Assembly (NCBI GenBank): GCA_977006965.1
Contig: OZ345380.1
Coordinates: forward strand, 806,001 to 870,000
Reading direction: 5' to 3'
Source of the DNA: Phymatolithon calcareum
Lineage: Eukaryota > Rhodophyta > Florideophyceae > Hapalidiales
DNA length: 64,000 bases
Position numbers and translations under genes: made by a program. Position 1 is the first letter of the stretch; the number at the start of each line of letters is the position of its first letter. Positions 44,478-55,212 of this stretch are shown here, piece by piece. A model generated the notes under the pieces. The model saw only the letters and a program-made list of their open reading frames with translations. It searched no databases and was not told the DNA's origin.

Positions 44478-44708
44478 TCTTTAGCTGATTCCCTGATTGA
44501 TGCTGAGCGGAGTCGACAACAAAGATATCGGACAAGATCAATTGGTCTGCCAAACATCGCGAGATACATCAGTTCTGAGCCTTCGTCTATCATACGCAAA
44601 GCTAGCGATGAGTGGTCCATCGATGAACGTGGCACAATCTTTCGACATTACCTGTATATTGAGGAAGAATTAACGTATCAAATATCAAATAAAGAAATCA
44701 AGTCATAA
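44478..44708 (+). other. Protein-like open frame, possible second exon
   Basis: The frame has no upstream ATG, only GTG at 44,475, but reads as an ordinary soluble protein C-terminus with a mixed-charge helix. Taken with 44,276-44,440 it may be one spliced gene of about 130 residues. Splice sites are not resolved. Confidence 0.3.
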
Positions 44709-44805
44709 TCCATTTGATGAAAAGCTTTTTCATGTTTAATATGAAAATTTTAGTCTAAATTAAACTAAAATTTGCGTCTGAGCCCAAATTTAGTGTGCAA
44801 GTGAT

Positions 44806-45270
44806 CTAGCCCGTCATACTGTCAGTCTGGCTCCAAACAACTGCTTTACAGTTGCTCAGACTGTTTGCGAAAATTCTCTTAAAACATAATTTTTGCTGAC
44901 ATCCTACAAGGTCAGAAATTTGTAAGTAGGACTTCGGAATCAGCTTCATTTTTGAACGAGCCACCCTTTGGCGCTTAAGGGCAGAGAGAACATTCCGGAC
45001 AAACGAAATTTTCGAAGGACTAGCCACATTTGCCGAAAGGCATTCGAGAGGCGCCCAGATTGGTGTTGTAGATACCGCCAGGTCCATGTTTGCAAAAAAG
45101 AGAGAATCTTCTAAGCAAAAAGAAATTCCCGAGCGAGCTTCAACCATGGGGAAGGACGTGCGCAAGGCGCCAAATTCTATCCCAAAAATCCCCTTTGGAA
45201 TGTGCTTGCGAGTGTGCGAGATTGTTACTGACAAAGAAAATTTCAGCGCAACTTGCGCCAGGGCATGCAA
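44806..45270 (-). other. 154-codon open frame, uncertain
   Basis: An uninterrupted minus-strand frame begins MHALAQVALKFSLSVTISHT. Its composition is unremarkable and no motif is visible. It lies between two genes and could be a real small gene or chance. Confidence 0.25.
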
Positions 45271-45501
45271 CGTCGCGGAAGGACATGCAATAGCCTAAAA
45301 ATCATACTACGAATGTCCTGAGGTGAGTGTTTGTAGGAGAGGTAAGTCCTAAGTCAGAACTTTATACTCCATATCGGCCTATCTAAAACGCTATCAAGTC
45401 GAAAGTCTAGCCAGCCGTTGAAAATGGCATTGCCGCAAATAATATATACAAAGAGGTTTATGTCACTACAGACGGCGGTGGCAAGGTGCGACGAGTCACC
45501 T

Positions 45502-46599
45502 TTACACAGACTCATTAAATTCGCCTTCGGCTTCCACTACATTTCCTGCGAGTCGGCCGACGAAAAACAGGACGGCGATGGTGGCAACGAGGCCAACGCC
45601 CACAAGTACTGGATTAACAGAATGTTTTTTCGACGTTAGGTCAGTTAATGCATCAATGGCAGCGCCTGCGCTGACATAGGCGATTGTGCCTGGAAGCATA
45701 CCCAGCCACGAGCCAAAAACAAACTCGCCCAGCTTTACGGAGGTGAGGCCGTATAGATAGTTGCTTATTGAAAACGGCAGCAACGGGGATAATCTCAACA
45801 AAAACACAAATTTGAACCCTTCTTTTCCAATCGCTCGATCCATCGCCCGAAATCGAGGATACTTGACTGCAATCGATGAAATGTAGTCGCGAAGTCCATA
45901 TCGGGAGATGAGAAACGCCGCAGTCGCTGCCGCCGTCGACGCCACAGATACAGCCGCAGTTCCGGTGGTAATTCCAAAAAGGTAGCCCGATCCCAACGTC
46001 AACGGCAAAGCTGGGACGGCCACCAGTTCTAACGCGAAATATAAGAGCGCATACAAAATAACGGCTGATTGTCCGCGAGACTGAAACCATGCAGCCAGAG
46101 AAATAAAGGAATCGCCACTCAGCACACCCGTTCCCATAGCGACGAGAATTCCTACTGTGATACACACCAGTGCGCCTCCTGCAATGACGACTCTTGCGTC
46201 CAGGCCGCCCGCTTCATGCATATGAGGTTCGGAATCATTGCTTGGGAGCAGCTCAGATTCCTCGTTTGTTATCGGCGAGTTTCTCGAAGGGCCTGACTCA
46301 GCGGCGGAAAAATTTGTTTCGCTGACCTTGGTACTGTCGCATCCTTCAACGACCATGCTAACACGAGGGACAGAAGTGAGCGATACGCCAGGTGCGTAAT
46401 TTGCCGGTCTGACGACACAGCACGCATGCTTTGCACAGACAGAGGCTGATGTCGGGCCGGCGACGACGCTTGAGGATGCAAAACACGACGCCCCTCTAGC
46501 TGGATGCCAGAGAATCAGGGCTGGCATATCCGTCGCGCGCCCTGTTGTGCCGGATGGCGCTATATGCGTCAAAGTTTCGCCTCTCCGCTTTCGGGGCAA
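45502..46599 (-). CDS. VTT-domain membrane protein (TVP38/TMEM64/DedA family)
   Basis: The 365-residue product has a VTT (SNARE-associated) domain in its second half. A hydrophobic helix at about 135-155 is followed by the family core: VAVPALPLTLGSGYLFG, then a long Ala/Thr helix, then RYGLRDY. Next come FVFLLRLSPLLPFSISNYLYG (the F..RL.P..P....N...G signature) and KLGEFVFGSWLGMLPGTIAY. A last helix precedes an acidic C-terminus. Members of this family sit in Golgi, ER or plastid membranes and are linked to lipid scrambling and vesicle traffic. The first 90 residues are Ala/Ser/Cys/Val-rich, basic and poor in acids, like a plastid or mitochondrial targeting peptide; the second Met (codon 25, MPALILWHPARG) is a sensible alternative start. 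Single exon, intact. Confidence 0.85.
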   Translation of the reverse strand: MPRKRRGETLTHIAPSGTTGRATDMPALILWHPARGASCFASSSVVAGPTSASVCAKHACCVVRPANYAPGVSLTSVPRVSMVVEGCDSTKVSETNFSAAESGPSRNSPITNEESELLPSNDSEPHMHEAGGLDARVVIAGGALVCITVGILVAMGTGVLSGDSFISLAAWFQSRGQSAVILYALLYFALELVAVPALPLTLGSGYLFGITTGTAAVSVASTAAATAAFLISRYGLRDYISSIAVKYPRFRAMDRAIGKEGFKFVFLLRLSPLLPFSISNYLYGLTSVKLGEFVFGSWLGMLPGTIAYVSAGAAIDALTDLTSKKHSVNPVLVGVGLVATIAVLFFVGRLAGNVVEAEGEFNESV

Positions 46600-47635
46600 C
46601 CTGAAAAACGATGTGGCGACATTAAAACGCCTCTTTTCGGGACATACGGGAGAACACGGACGGGCCGATATGATTCATTTCTGCCAATTTCTCCCAAAAT
46701 TGGCCGCCTATTGGCCTTGTCCGAGCTAATTCATCATTGGGCAAATATTTTTGCATCGCTTTTGGAGGGCAATCTCCGCCCTTCTTCCGACCACAGCGGC
46801 CACCTGAGCAAAACTGATATTGCAGGATTGGCTTCAAGGAACAAAGTCATACTCTCAAAAGAGCAACAAGAGCCTCTAATTTTAAGCGACATGTCCTCTT
46901 GAAAGGTATCAGCCCTATTACGACATCTCGATCATTTCCTCGTTTTCCGTTGGCGTAGAAGCTAGAACCCCTGCTTCGAATCAATTAGGGGCATGTCATA
47001 GAGAAACCTACGCATGATGTTATCTTCCGAAAGTTACCGCCGGCAACTGATGTCCCCCATTTCGTCTACAATAACGTTTTGCCCAGACGAATGTTAATGA
47101 CATCAGTGGGTCAAAAACACCCTTGTCACCTGTTCCCAACAGTAAGGGCGCACTTGAAAATCGTTTGCAAGAGCGTGCAACTGTTCACGATTATCATGAA
47201 AAGTAAGACTCCGTTCTCATGTGAAGAATCGTAAATGCTCCTTCACGTGAGACCGGAGGCTTACTTTTCATGGGGCAAATTTGTCTCTCAGGAAGTGCAA
47301 AGAGCACGCAAATAGGAAATGTTGGCTCCCCCAGCACCACACCTCAACTTGGACTCCCTCTTCTTACCGCAAAGTATGCCATGCACAACATTTAATCCCA
47401 GTTGTAACTTTCCCAGTCTCCTTTTGACTTCGTCATGAAATGCGCAATTTCAAATTACATGCAACGCCAAGCCAGAGGGAGCTTCATTCACAAATCAATC
47501 ACCTTCTCGGGCCTACTAGGGGGATAATGTGAGCACGCTGTGTTTTCCTCATACACTCAAATTAACTGTGTTCGACTGCCGGACAAGGAAATGCCGGTAC
47601 TCGGGTTTGCCATAAATTTCCCTGCGGTATGTTAG
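46600..47635. other. Intergenic, contains one strong hairpin
   Basis: No gene is seen apart from the hairpin at 47,194-47,271. The first part is the promoter side of the VTT gene. Confidence 0.45.
47194..47271. repeat. Hairpin with 32-nt arms and 14-nt loop
   Basis: The arm 47,194-47,225 (CATGAAAAGTAAG...GTGAAG) pairs with 47,240-47,271. There are four substitutions, all isolated, in 32 positions. The length and isolation fit a tiny MITE or a structured RNA; neither can be decided here. Confidence 0.6.
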
Positions 47636-48660
47636 ATTATTGGAGTGGCGAAGCCTTTGATGAATTCACCTTCTGTTGGCGTGAGGAGTTGCCAAACATC
47701 GACGACATTCTTTCGGCATACGATCTCCGAGACGGTAGTCGTCCAGCAGAGGACCCTTCATATCTCGCAGAATGCCAGCCAGCGGTACTTGGTTGCAATC
47801 TACCGTCGAGGCACTTGATGTGCATGGAACGCTCTTCGTGCTGCATTAGCTGGAAAGTTTTCTCTTTTTGCTTTTACAGCCACCTCCATAAGCCACCGGA
47901 TCCATCGAACTTCTTGTGAACAACGCTCCGGGCTGCATGGGCCTTCGCAACTCGAATTTTCGTAGATGCATGCTCCTCCTCTCGCTTGCGTTCTTTTGCT
48001 ATGTGGATTGCTACTGCATATTCCGTTGGCTCAAGGGAAGCTTTTCGCGCTTAGGCTTCCGCGACATGGAGACGTTATCGTGGCGGTGAGTGTTCGACAA
48101 AGCACAGTTATCGGGGTGCTTGATAGGCAGGACGCTCGCTCGAAGGGTTTCGTTCGCCTTGAATTCGTTCTCGCAACACTTGTGCTGACTACCCCTCGCA
48201 ATAAGATATTCTCCTTCATCAGCGGACTGATCTGTTCCTTGAGTTTTACATTCCTTGGAACCAAAGTGGGAACATTGAATCTAAAGAGGCTTAAGTGTGG
48301 CTTTCGAAGCTACAAGGAGAGTAACAGGCTAGTAAGATGAATAAAATCGATAACAGTTGATATGAACTTCGAGCCACTTTCAGAAAACGGCGAAGACATC
48401 ACCGACCTTTTTGTGATTGTCCAGAAGAGATGCAAACAGAAACGGTTTCAAACTTCCATCGAATCCTTCAGCTCGATTGACTAATATACCCGCATCGCAT
48501 TCAGTCGCGCACTGATCGCACTTCCCTGCAGGTGACCCCAATACTAACGCGGTGCATTTTTCCGATGCTGGCGCATCCGGAGTGACCGCAACCTGTGAAT
48601 AAAGCATCAGCGTCTGAAAATGGAGTCAGGCTCACTCTGCAGCGAAAGCGGAGCACGCAG
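47636..48660 (-). pseudogene. Decayed paralogue of the RING/coiled-coil gene
   Basis: Minus-strand reading from about 48,655 gives LRFRC, then ALFTGCGHSGC. After a frameshift it reads CTALVLGSPAGKCDQC, then ECDAGILVNRAEG and LKPFLFASLLD. At 48,264-48,180 it reads LKEQISPLMKENILLRG. All align in order with the gene at 51616-50120 (CTGLVLGSPAGKCEQC; LKEEISRLMQENASSRG). Zinc ligands of the RING are partly lost and frames shift, so it is not functional. The frame at 47,846-47,637 may be its C-terminal remnant. It shows where the intact gene has a stop: here the equivalent codon is TTC (Phe) in an NRAEGFDG context. Confidence 0.7.
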
Positions 48661-48884
48661 TTGCCCCCTAGCCCTGCCGCATTGTCCTGTTGTGGATGAG
48701 CGAAAGAAATTAAAAATTTTATGAATGTTGAAGTCTAGGATGAAGCGAACGACGATCGGTCTCTTGCACGGCCCGAAAATGTGTGATCTGAATCACAGAC
48801 AGCATGAGACTGGTGAAAGGTAACTACGCATCTTGCAAAATGGTAAATCTTCAAATAAATGAACAAATCGTAAACGCATGCCTC

Positions 48885-48950
48885 ATGCGACCTTCGTCCG
48901 CTTTAACTGGCAGATGCGTTGGTAGCTTTTAAATAAAAACTCCCTCTTCT
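48885..48950 (+). mobile_element. LINE 3' tail relic
   Basis: CAGATGCGTTGGTAGC followed by TTTTAAATAAAAA matches the tail at 3,918-3,950. Only the tail remains, preceded by gene-free DNA; a T/C-rich simple stretch follows. Confidence 0.5.
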
Positions 48951-50119
48951 TCTTATTCTTATTATTCAGTAAGTAGAATTTTTTGTCGAATAGAGTACTA
49001 ATACAAACGCTGCTGCAAAAACGATGTCATCGGTGCTCTAGGTGACCAGAAGACGCTCAAAAAGTCATGTGGGAGGCGGACAATCTGTAGACACTGCGCC
49101 TTGCGCTATCACCATGTCTATATCAGCACAACATAAAGCAGTTCTGCGATTGGAAAAAGCAGTGTCTGGTGCAGTGCAACAACCTTATTAGTACATGGTT
49201 GAGCTCTCGGGCGCTGCATAAGCACACGCAACTGAAGAACGAGGGTATGAGCACCACAGAAATTGCTAATGTGAGGAGTAGAGGGTGGAAAGCGTAGCAT
49301 CTCGGCCATCAATCGAGCGCATCCGAGGTCCAAACTCGAGATTGCTTGCAGTTTGAGTGCTGGGGGAGCAATGGTGACGCTGAACCATCTGAAGTGATGG
49401 TGCTTAAGGGGATGCCTTCTTCGAGTGCATGTTAAAGTGGTCCTCAACGCGGCGATCACCAAGCTTGGAAAGAGGATACCCACGAGGGATGATTCACTGC
49501 GTCCGACCAACCCCAGAGTCAATCTTTGACGACGTCCCGGACCTCGATGTGCAAGAAGCAGTCAAAATCGAAACAAATAGATCAGAATGGAAGAAACTTA
49601 GGCCCTCAAAGTGTTGCTAGCCGCACAAGGGGAATGCGCAAAATGAATGAATGACGAGGAACAGAGTTTGGCTCAGAGGCAAGTTCATCAAAGTCTTCTA
49701 CACTACGAGGTGCTTAGGTTGCTTCGTCCAATTCGTGAGTAGGATATTCCTGGACACCGGCCTTGCTGCTTGAACTCGCACAAATGCATCCGGAAAGCAT
49801 CATGATGCTTCAAACCGCACCATTGTGCGAAACATAATTGTTTTTGGTAACTTTTCTTTCTTTCTACATTTCGCGTAAAAGCGTCACCCCTAGTTTTGTT
49901 ACTTGCTCACTGCCCGCATCCTATTTGTATTGCTGGCTATGTGCCCCAACAATCATCAACAGTTGACCGTACGAAAGGAATTTCCTTTCTCTTGACAGGG
50001 CATAGCCAGCGCTGCCCCCAAAAAAGCTGTCAAATTGATCTAATACGACGTCAGGGTGCGCAATGCCTTTGCTTTCCAGTTGAACTATGTTTCCACCCCT
50101 CAGTTCATTTAGCAAATCA

Positions 50120-51616
50120 TCATCTTCTCGGTGCAAGGGGGTTATTGTTCGGCCTTGCCCTTTTCCTCATACGCTCCAATTGATCTGGTGTCACTGAGGG
50201 CCGAGGAACGTTAGATATTCGTGCTTGCCACGAAGCTGCGAATGATTTTGTAGTTTTTTGTACGGACGACACGTATGGTCGATTCGGCAACCGTTGGCCT
50301 GAAGTGCGACCAAGCCTCGATAGGGAAGAAGGGTGTCCCCCGACGTACGAGCTCGGACCATGTGCGTGGTTAGCAGACGACCCAGCATACCGTGTAGAAT
50401 ATGAATCATTGACATTTAGCTGGCTTCTGTGCAATAGTGTGCTCGACTTTCCATGGGCATGCGAATGCGGTACGGATTGCTCTGTCGAGTACAAGCTGGA
50501 ACGGCCTCTCTTTCTGTTATTATTTGCACTTCGATAAACCAGCGCGTTTCTCGAGCTTTTCAGTAGTCTTCCCGGCTGCACTTGCTTTCCATCCTGCGGA
50601 ATTCGAGAAATTACTGGGTGCGGACGGTAACTCGAAGCATCCTGTTTCTCGTGTTGTCGATCCTTCGGTGCCTGCCCAGTCGCTCCATTACGTATCCGCT
50701 TTGGAACTTCTTTTTCGACATTCTTTCGCTCTTTCATCCGCAGAGATGCCCCAGCATTGTATCGTTGTCGCGGTGCCGCAAGTTGGTCGCAGTGTTGACG
50801 TACAGACGCTTGCTCCACAAAGCCTCGCCGCGAAGACCCTTGGTTGACCTGTTTTCCTTCTTTCAAAATTTGAGATGATCCACCGGGGTGTCGCTTTCTC
50901 ACAAGCTCTCGTTCAGTGTGTATTAGATCCCGTTGAGTGAGAAACTTTGGCGAAAATTCACGCTCCTGAGCAGGCTCGACATATGAAGGGACAACAGGGG
51001 TCTCAGGTTCCCCAACCGGAGTCACTTCACTTTGTGCACAATCGTCATCATCCAGAATGACAACAACATCATCTTTGGCGGCGCGTGAAAATTCTTGCTT
51101 CAGCCGTTCGAGTTCACCGCGCGATGAGGCATTCTCCTGCATCAATCGACTGATTTCTTCCTTCAGTATTGCATTCCTTTGCGCCAGAGAGTTGGCATTG
51201 TCACTCAAGATATTCATATGCTTGTCGCGAAACTGCAATGACAAGAGAAGGTCAAGACAATGGAGTCAAAAAATGCCGCGCCATGATTGGTATCGGCTCC
51301 TAGACGCGAAAAGGAAAATAATGAATCCTTATCTTACCTCAAGGATTTCGGCAGCCTTCCTGAGCTCATCGGGAAGCGATGCAAACACAAACGATTTGAC
51401 GCGGTCATCTTATCTCTCAGCGCGGTTCTCTAATGTACCGGCATCACATTCTTGTCCGCATTGTTCGCACTTTCCTGCGGGTGACCCCAACACTAAGCCT
51501 GTACATCTTTTGTTACGGCAGAAGAAATGACCGCAGCTTGTGAACAGAGCATTACAATCTTTCAAGACTGAGGAGCAAAGTCCACAGTTAAAGCGGAGCT
51601 TTTCGGCTCCAGCCAT
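50120..51616 (-). CDS. RING and coiled-coil protein resembling Zip3/RNF212/HEI10, with an in-frame stop
   Basis: Exon 1 is 51616-51338; a 105-nt intron (51233-51337; GTAAGA...TTGCAG) leads to exon 2, 51232-50120. The ATG has a strong ACCACCATGG context. Residues 11-53 form a RING: C11, C14, C28, H30, C33, C38, C50, C53. A coiled coil follows (SLAQRNAILKEEISRLMQEN), then an acidic patch (VVVILDDDDC, SUMO-interaction-like) and a long Ser/Arg-rich tail. RING, then coiled coil, then Ser-rich tail is the layout of the meiotic crossover SUMO/ubiquitin ligases Zip3, RNF212 and HEI10; the assignment is tentative. One TAA (51410-51412) interrupts exon 1, and after it the frame continues (SFVFASLPDELRKAAEILE) into the splice donor. 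The product would be 68 residues if read literally, or about 465 with readthrough. Confidence 0.7.
51233..51337 (-). other. Intron of the RING/coiled-coil gene
   Basis: CTTGAG|GTAAGATAAGG and CATTGCAG|TTTCGCGAC join Leu-Glu to Phe-Arg-Asp-Lys in phase 0. The equivalent intron of the second copy is at 61,311-61,415. Confidence 0.75.
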
Positions 51617-52154
51617 GGTGGTCCGTTTCCTTCGGCATTTTCAATAATAATTGTGTGTGTTGGGGTATAAGAAATCCGACCTGAAGCGCAAATTGATGCA
51701 GGTTTGCACAAAAAGTGCGGTCTAGAGCTTCGCACAGACTCTACAAAACAGGTACAGTACTCTTGGTTCACCAAATGAATCTATGGCACTTTTCTGTCTA
51801 AGTGTAGTTTTACAAAATTAGACATTCAGAACAATCAATAGAAAAGTTGTAGGCAACGACTCTTTTTAGCAGTAGGTGCGGGACACGGGTTCGATTTATT
51901 TCGCAAACTGATGATAGTATCCGACTGCTTTTGCTGGCGATGCAAACATACTGCGTATTCGTACGCAAGAGCTAAAAGGAATATAGACAAAGCTGCGCGT
52001 CCTCCGTATCCACAGAAAAATCTGGCGCAGCTCCATGTAACCAAGTTCTATCTCGATTCGGTTAACCAGTGGTCTTGATTAATTACTCCTACACTCAACG
52101 GCTCGCTCATCTCAAAAAGCAAAACCAATGTGGCACGGCGTGGCGAAGCTCGAC

Positions 52155-54230
52155 TCACTCGATCCGGTCGTTCGGCTCAAGTCCCGGAACTACGTAGGTT
52201 CCGTGAGAGTTCTTCAGGGTCACAGGCTCTTGCGGGAACCGGGCCGCGTGGGCCGGATCCGTGGTGGTCAAGGGAATTGTGGTATCACTCAAAATGGAGA
52301 GCCGATTGCTTTGGGGCGTAGCCGGCAGCGGATTGTAGAGTCGCATCATCACCTGGTATTTCACCTTCTCGTCCGTCGGGGTTGGGAGCCAGTTGTTGCG
52401 TCGGATATGCTTGTTGCGTTTTGCGCGTTCCTCGGGCGGGTTGGGCTGTAGAAAAATCGTTAGTGATCCGTCTTTGTTGAGCTCCAAATTGGCGCCCCGC
52501 AGCGTGGCCCCGTAAAGCTGTTGTGAGCCTAGCGAGTGGACGGGGATCACCTCGCCCGCCAGGAAATTGCGCCCTTGGTCGACTTCTTCAACTTCCACAG
52601 CCCGCATTTGTTTCTTATCGGAACTTGGATGCCACGTGTCGCTCAGCTGAAAGGATTCACTGGTGGCGTTGATCACGTAGTAGGGCGTTTCTGGTAACAG
52701 CCCATTCGGTGCCTGAGCAAAGAACAATGTGTCGTTGTCGTTAAAATCGGCGAATTCATTGGAAAAGTGGGTGGTGTCTCGCACCGAGACGGGCTTGTTT
52801 GGAACCTGCGAATACGCCGTGTTTTTCACGGCCGCGGCTGCCACACAAGGGAGGTTGGCATTGCTGCCGCTGGCACTCTCGTAGGTGTAGATAGTAACGC
52901 TCCAGAATCCCTTCTCATTGAGCGGCGGTAGGTGATCCGGTTCGAAGTGGAGCTTGTAGCGATTCCCGCCCTTGAGGGTGTTGCCGTCGCGGTCATGGCC
53001 GGTAAGCGGATAGGTCCCGTCGGGTGCCAAGCTGGCGATCCCACCCTGAAAGGCTGCCATGGAACGGACGAACCATCCGCTTAGGGTATTGGGGTACTTG
53101 CCGATATTGGAAGTGGTTACCATCTGCCAGTAGTGCTGTTTTTCCGAACCCCTCACAGCGAACATCTGGCCGGCCTTCAGCAGTAAATTGCCCAAGTCCC
53201 CCGCGACTTGGAGAAGAATTCGTTGGCGTTCATTCAACTGTTCCAGATTAAATCCGGTGGCGTCCAGTCCCAAAGGCGAGAAACTGGCGAATACCTCGGT
53301 TTGCCCCCACGAGGGGCTGGGGCTCATCAGATACGGCGGCAACGCGGTATCCGAAAAGGCCGGTTTTCTCGGAGGCGGGTTGTTCCGCACAGCATTGCCG
53401 AGCCAGGTAAAAAAGGTCAGCCCATCCTTGGGTGGTGACTCGAATTCTTCGGGAGCTGGCTCGGTCCTTGGCGGGCACGCGTTGGTGCCGTCAAACGGCG
53501 CCAATGTGAATTTCGTCGAGTAAATGTAGGCATTGCTTGCTTTCAAGTTCGCTGGCGAACCCGGTACCGCGTAGGGATTCACTGGTAAGCGCACGATCAG
53601 CCAAGCATGATCGGTGTCCACGGGAAGGATCTGGTCAGGCATGTAGCCATCCTTCACGTGGGCCTGCGAGTCGAGGTAGCCCGGGTCGTCAGGGCCCACG
53701 ATGAGGAAAGATTTCGCGTCAGTACCGGGCGAAGTACGCAGTCCGATGGAAGCCTGCGAGTTGCCGTATGCGTCATCCAGTTGCACCACGTAGTAAAAGG
53801 GAACTTGAGGCACCATAAAGATCTGCGGTCCCATGCTCAAATCCAGGAATGCGCTCGAGTAGAGAACGTCCACGTTGGGGGCACTGACGGGCGACGGCTC
53901 CTGCCATTTAGGTATCATCACCGCGCGAAAGAAGGAGTTCACCGGCGTCTCACTCGTTTTAGCACGCTTCAGGCGGTAAACGGTCATGGGCGCGTACCCC
54001 CACACAAATGCCTTAAGCGCAAGTTTCAAAAAGTCATGATCGTCCATCGAGAGGCTCGCCTCGTTCAGCACTTCGGCGGGTATGGCGCAATTCTGCACAT
54101 CGCCAAGACGCAACGCTTCGGCATACTTGGCGGCATCGAAACCGCCATACGATTTCTTGTTCGACCAGACTTGTAGCTCATCATTCGAGGATACCGTCAT
54201 TGGAATTCCCTTCAATGGCAAGGCTGGCAC
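52155..54230 (-). CDS. DUF1254-DUF1214 protein of bacterial type with an inserted domain
   Basis: The 691-residue single-exon product has a DUF1254 domain at about 70-240: AFVWGYAPMTVYR, then APNVDVLYSSAFLDLSMGP, YYVVQLDDAYGN, FLIVGP. A DUF1214 domain spans about 438-640, starting GFWSVTIYTYES and ending KDGSLTIFLQPNPP and NWLPTPTDEKVKYQVMMRLY. Such two-domain proteins are common in bacteria and scattered in fungi and algae; their enzymatic role is unknown. About 90 residues (480-570) interrupt DUF1214 and contain LPETPYYVINATSESFQLSD. This resembles a short beta module of phage-tail and bacterial surface proteins. No signal peptide or membrane helix is evident. The base composition looks more GC-rich than the flanks. 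Either Met1 or Met11 may be the start. Lack of introns and the family distribution suggest acquisition from bacteria. Confidence 0.88.
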   Translation of the reverse strand: MPALPLKGIPMTVSSNDELQVWSNKKSYGGFDAAKYAEALRLGDVQNCAIPAEVLNEASLSMDDHDFLKLALKAFVWGYAPMTVYRLKRAKTSETPVNSFFRAVMIPKWQEPSPVSAPNVDVLYSSAFLDLSMGPQIFMVPQVPFYYVVQLDDAYGNSQASIGLRTSPGTDAKSFLIVGPDDPGYLDSQAHVKDGYMPDQILPVDTDHAWLIVRLPVNPYAVPGSPANLKASNAYIYSTKFTLAPFDGTNACPPRTEPAPEEFESPPKDGLTFFTWLGNAVRNNPPPRKPAFSDTALPPYLMSPSPSWGQTEVFASFSPLGLDATGFNLEQLNERQRILLQVAGDLGNLLLKAGQMFAVRGSEKQHYWQMVTTSNIGKYPNTLSGWFVRSMAAFQGGIASLAPDGTYPLTGHDRDGNTLKGGNRYKLHFEPDHLPPLNEKGFWSVTIYTYESASGSNANLPCVAAAAVKNTAYSQVPNKPVSVRDTTHFSNEFADFNDNDTLFFAQAPNGLLPETPYYVINATSESFQLSDTWHPSSDKKQMRAVEVEEVDQGRNFLAGEVIPVHSLGSQQLYGATLRGANLELNKDGSLTIFLQPNPPEERAKRNKHIRRNNWLPTPTDEKVKYQVMMRLYNPLPATPQSNRLSILSDTTIPLTTTDPAHAARFPQEPVTLKNSHGTYVVPGLEPNDRIE

Positions 54231-54239
54231 GTTTGAATA

Positions 54240-55170
54240 TTGGCTGTCAACCCGCGCGCGACCGATGCTAATGCTGGAAGATCAATTTTGCAAGCCTCCG
54301 GTGTCATCGCAATTGTCCATTTTTCCTCACACCGGAGGAGAAAATTATTGAAAATACTGCAATTTCGGTCTCGCAAAACGCTTTCATCGCAGTATAATGC
54401 GCCGACAGTAACTTATGAGCTTTCCGATGCGTTTATGATTGTCGGATGAGGTTTACTATCCCAGTATATTTCTCCTGCGGTGCCATGAGGGCCTATCACT
54501 GGAGGTGCAGAAATTTGGCGCTATAGAAAAAATTCTATCATAGCGGTAGAGTATTTCCTATCATTGGCCGTGATATACTGTAGTGCTATCCTATGCGGAA
54601 AATAGGAATTATTCTATCACAGAGATATTGCGGAAGATTGGGGTACCACTCTACAAAAATCATATACCAATGCCCGATAAAAGGAATCTTGTCGTGACCG
54701 GATGTACGGCTTGTAGCAGGTAGCCCATCACCTAGCTTAAATTGATGTCCGGTAACGTCTCCGGCATTAGAAATAACATAAGCTCGTTTTCGGAGAGATA
54801 CAGGGCCGGGAATGACCCTTCGTGACAGACTGTGATGTAGCTCTCGATTGGATCAGCGGTGCAGCACGCTCTATCTTCTCGATAGAAGTAGTTCTACCAT
54901 GCGTGCTACCTGCACGAGTATCACTTCCGATACAATTGCTCGATCACCGTGATATGGAAAATCCTTTCCGTTAACTTTTCAGTCCTATCGCAGGGATTAG
55001 GGCATGATGCCGTATGATAGGAGTTTATTACCACGTGCGGCACTATTCGGCCTCTCAGTAAGGAATGTCAAACTACCTCGCGATAATACGCTCAGTGCCT
55101 CCATTCTAGCGCTTATACCACCGCCGGCCCTGAACAATATCTGGTGATAGAATTTACAATTCACCGTTTA
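54240..55170. other. Gene-free stretch rich in CTATCA words
   Basis: CTATCA or its complement occurs many times (for example 54,473, 54,534, 54,559, 54,615) without a fixed period, often next to AATTC. This may be an old repeat cluster. The first part is the promoter side of the DUF1254 gene. Confidence 0.4.
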
Positions 55171-55212
55171 CTGTAACGGTGCTCTCAACTTGTCAACGCA
55201 GTTCTGCAGCAT

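Larger units (their letters stand above)
49366..53922. repeat. Segmental duplication, copy 1 (visible part)
   Basis: From GAGCAATGGTGACGCTGAAC at 49,366 every position matches position + 10,078 (59,444 onward) up to the end of the window. I counted about nine substitutions and no indels in 4.56 kb. Left of 49,366 and 59,444 the sequences are unrelated, so this is a breakpoint. The right limit of copy 1 is at or beyond 53,922. Confidence 0.95.

Noticed and set aside
49118-49522. 134-codon frame across the duplication breakpoint
   Set aside because: The part inside the duplication is shared with 59,229-59,600 but the N- and C-terminal contexts differ because the breakpoint lies within it; no real protein is indicated.
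53188-54176. Plus-strand frames of 111 and 189 codons over the DUF1254 gene
   Set aside because: These are GC-rich shadow frames antisense to a well-supported gene.
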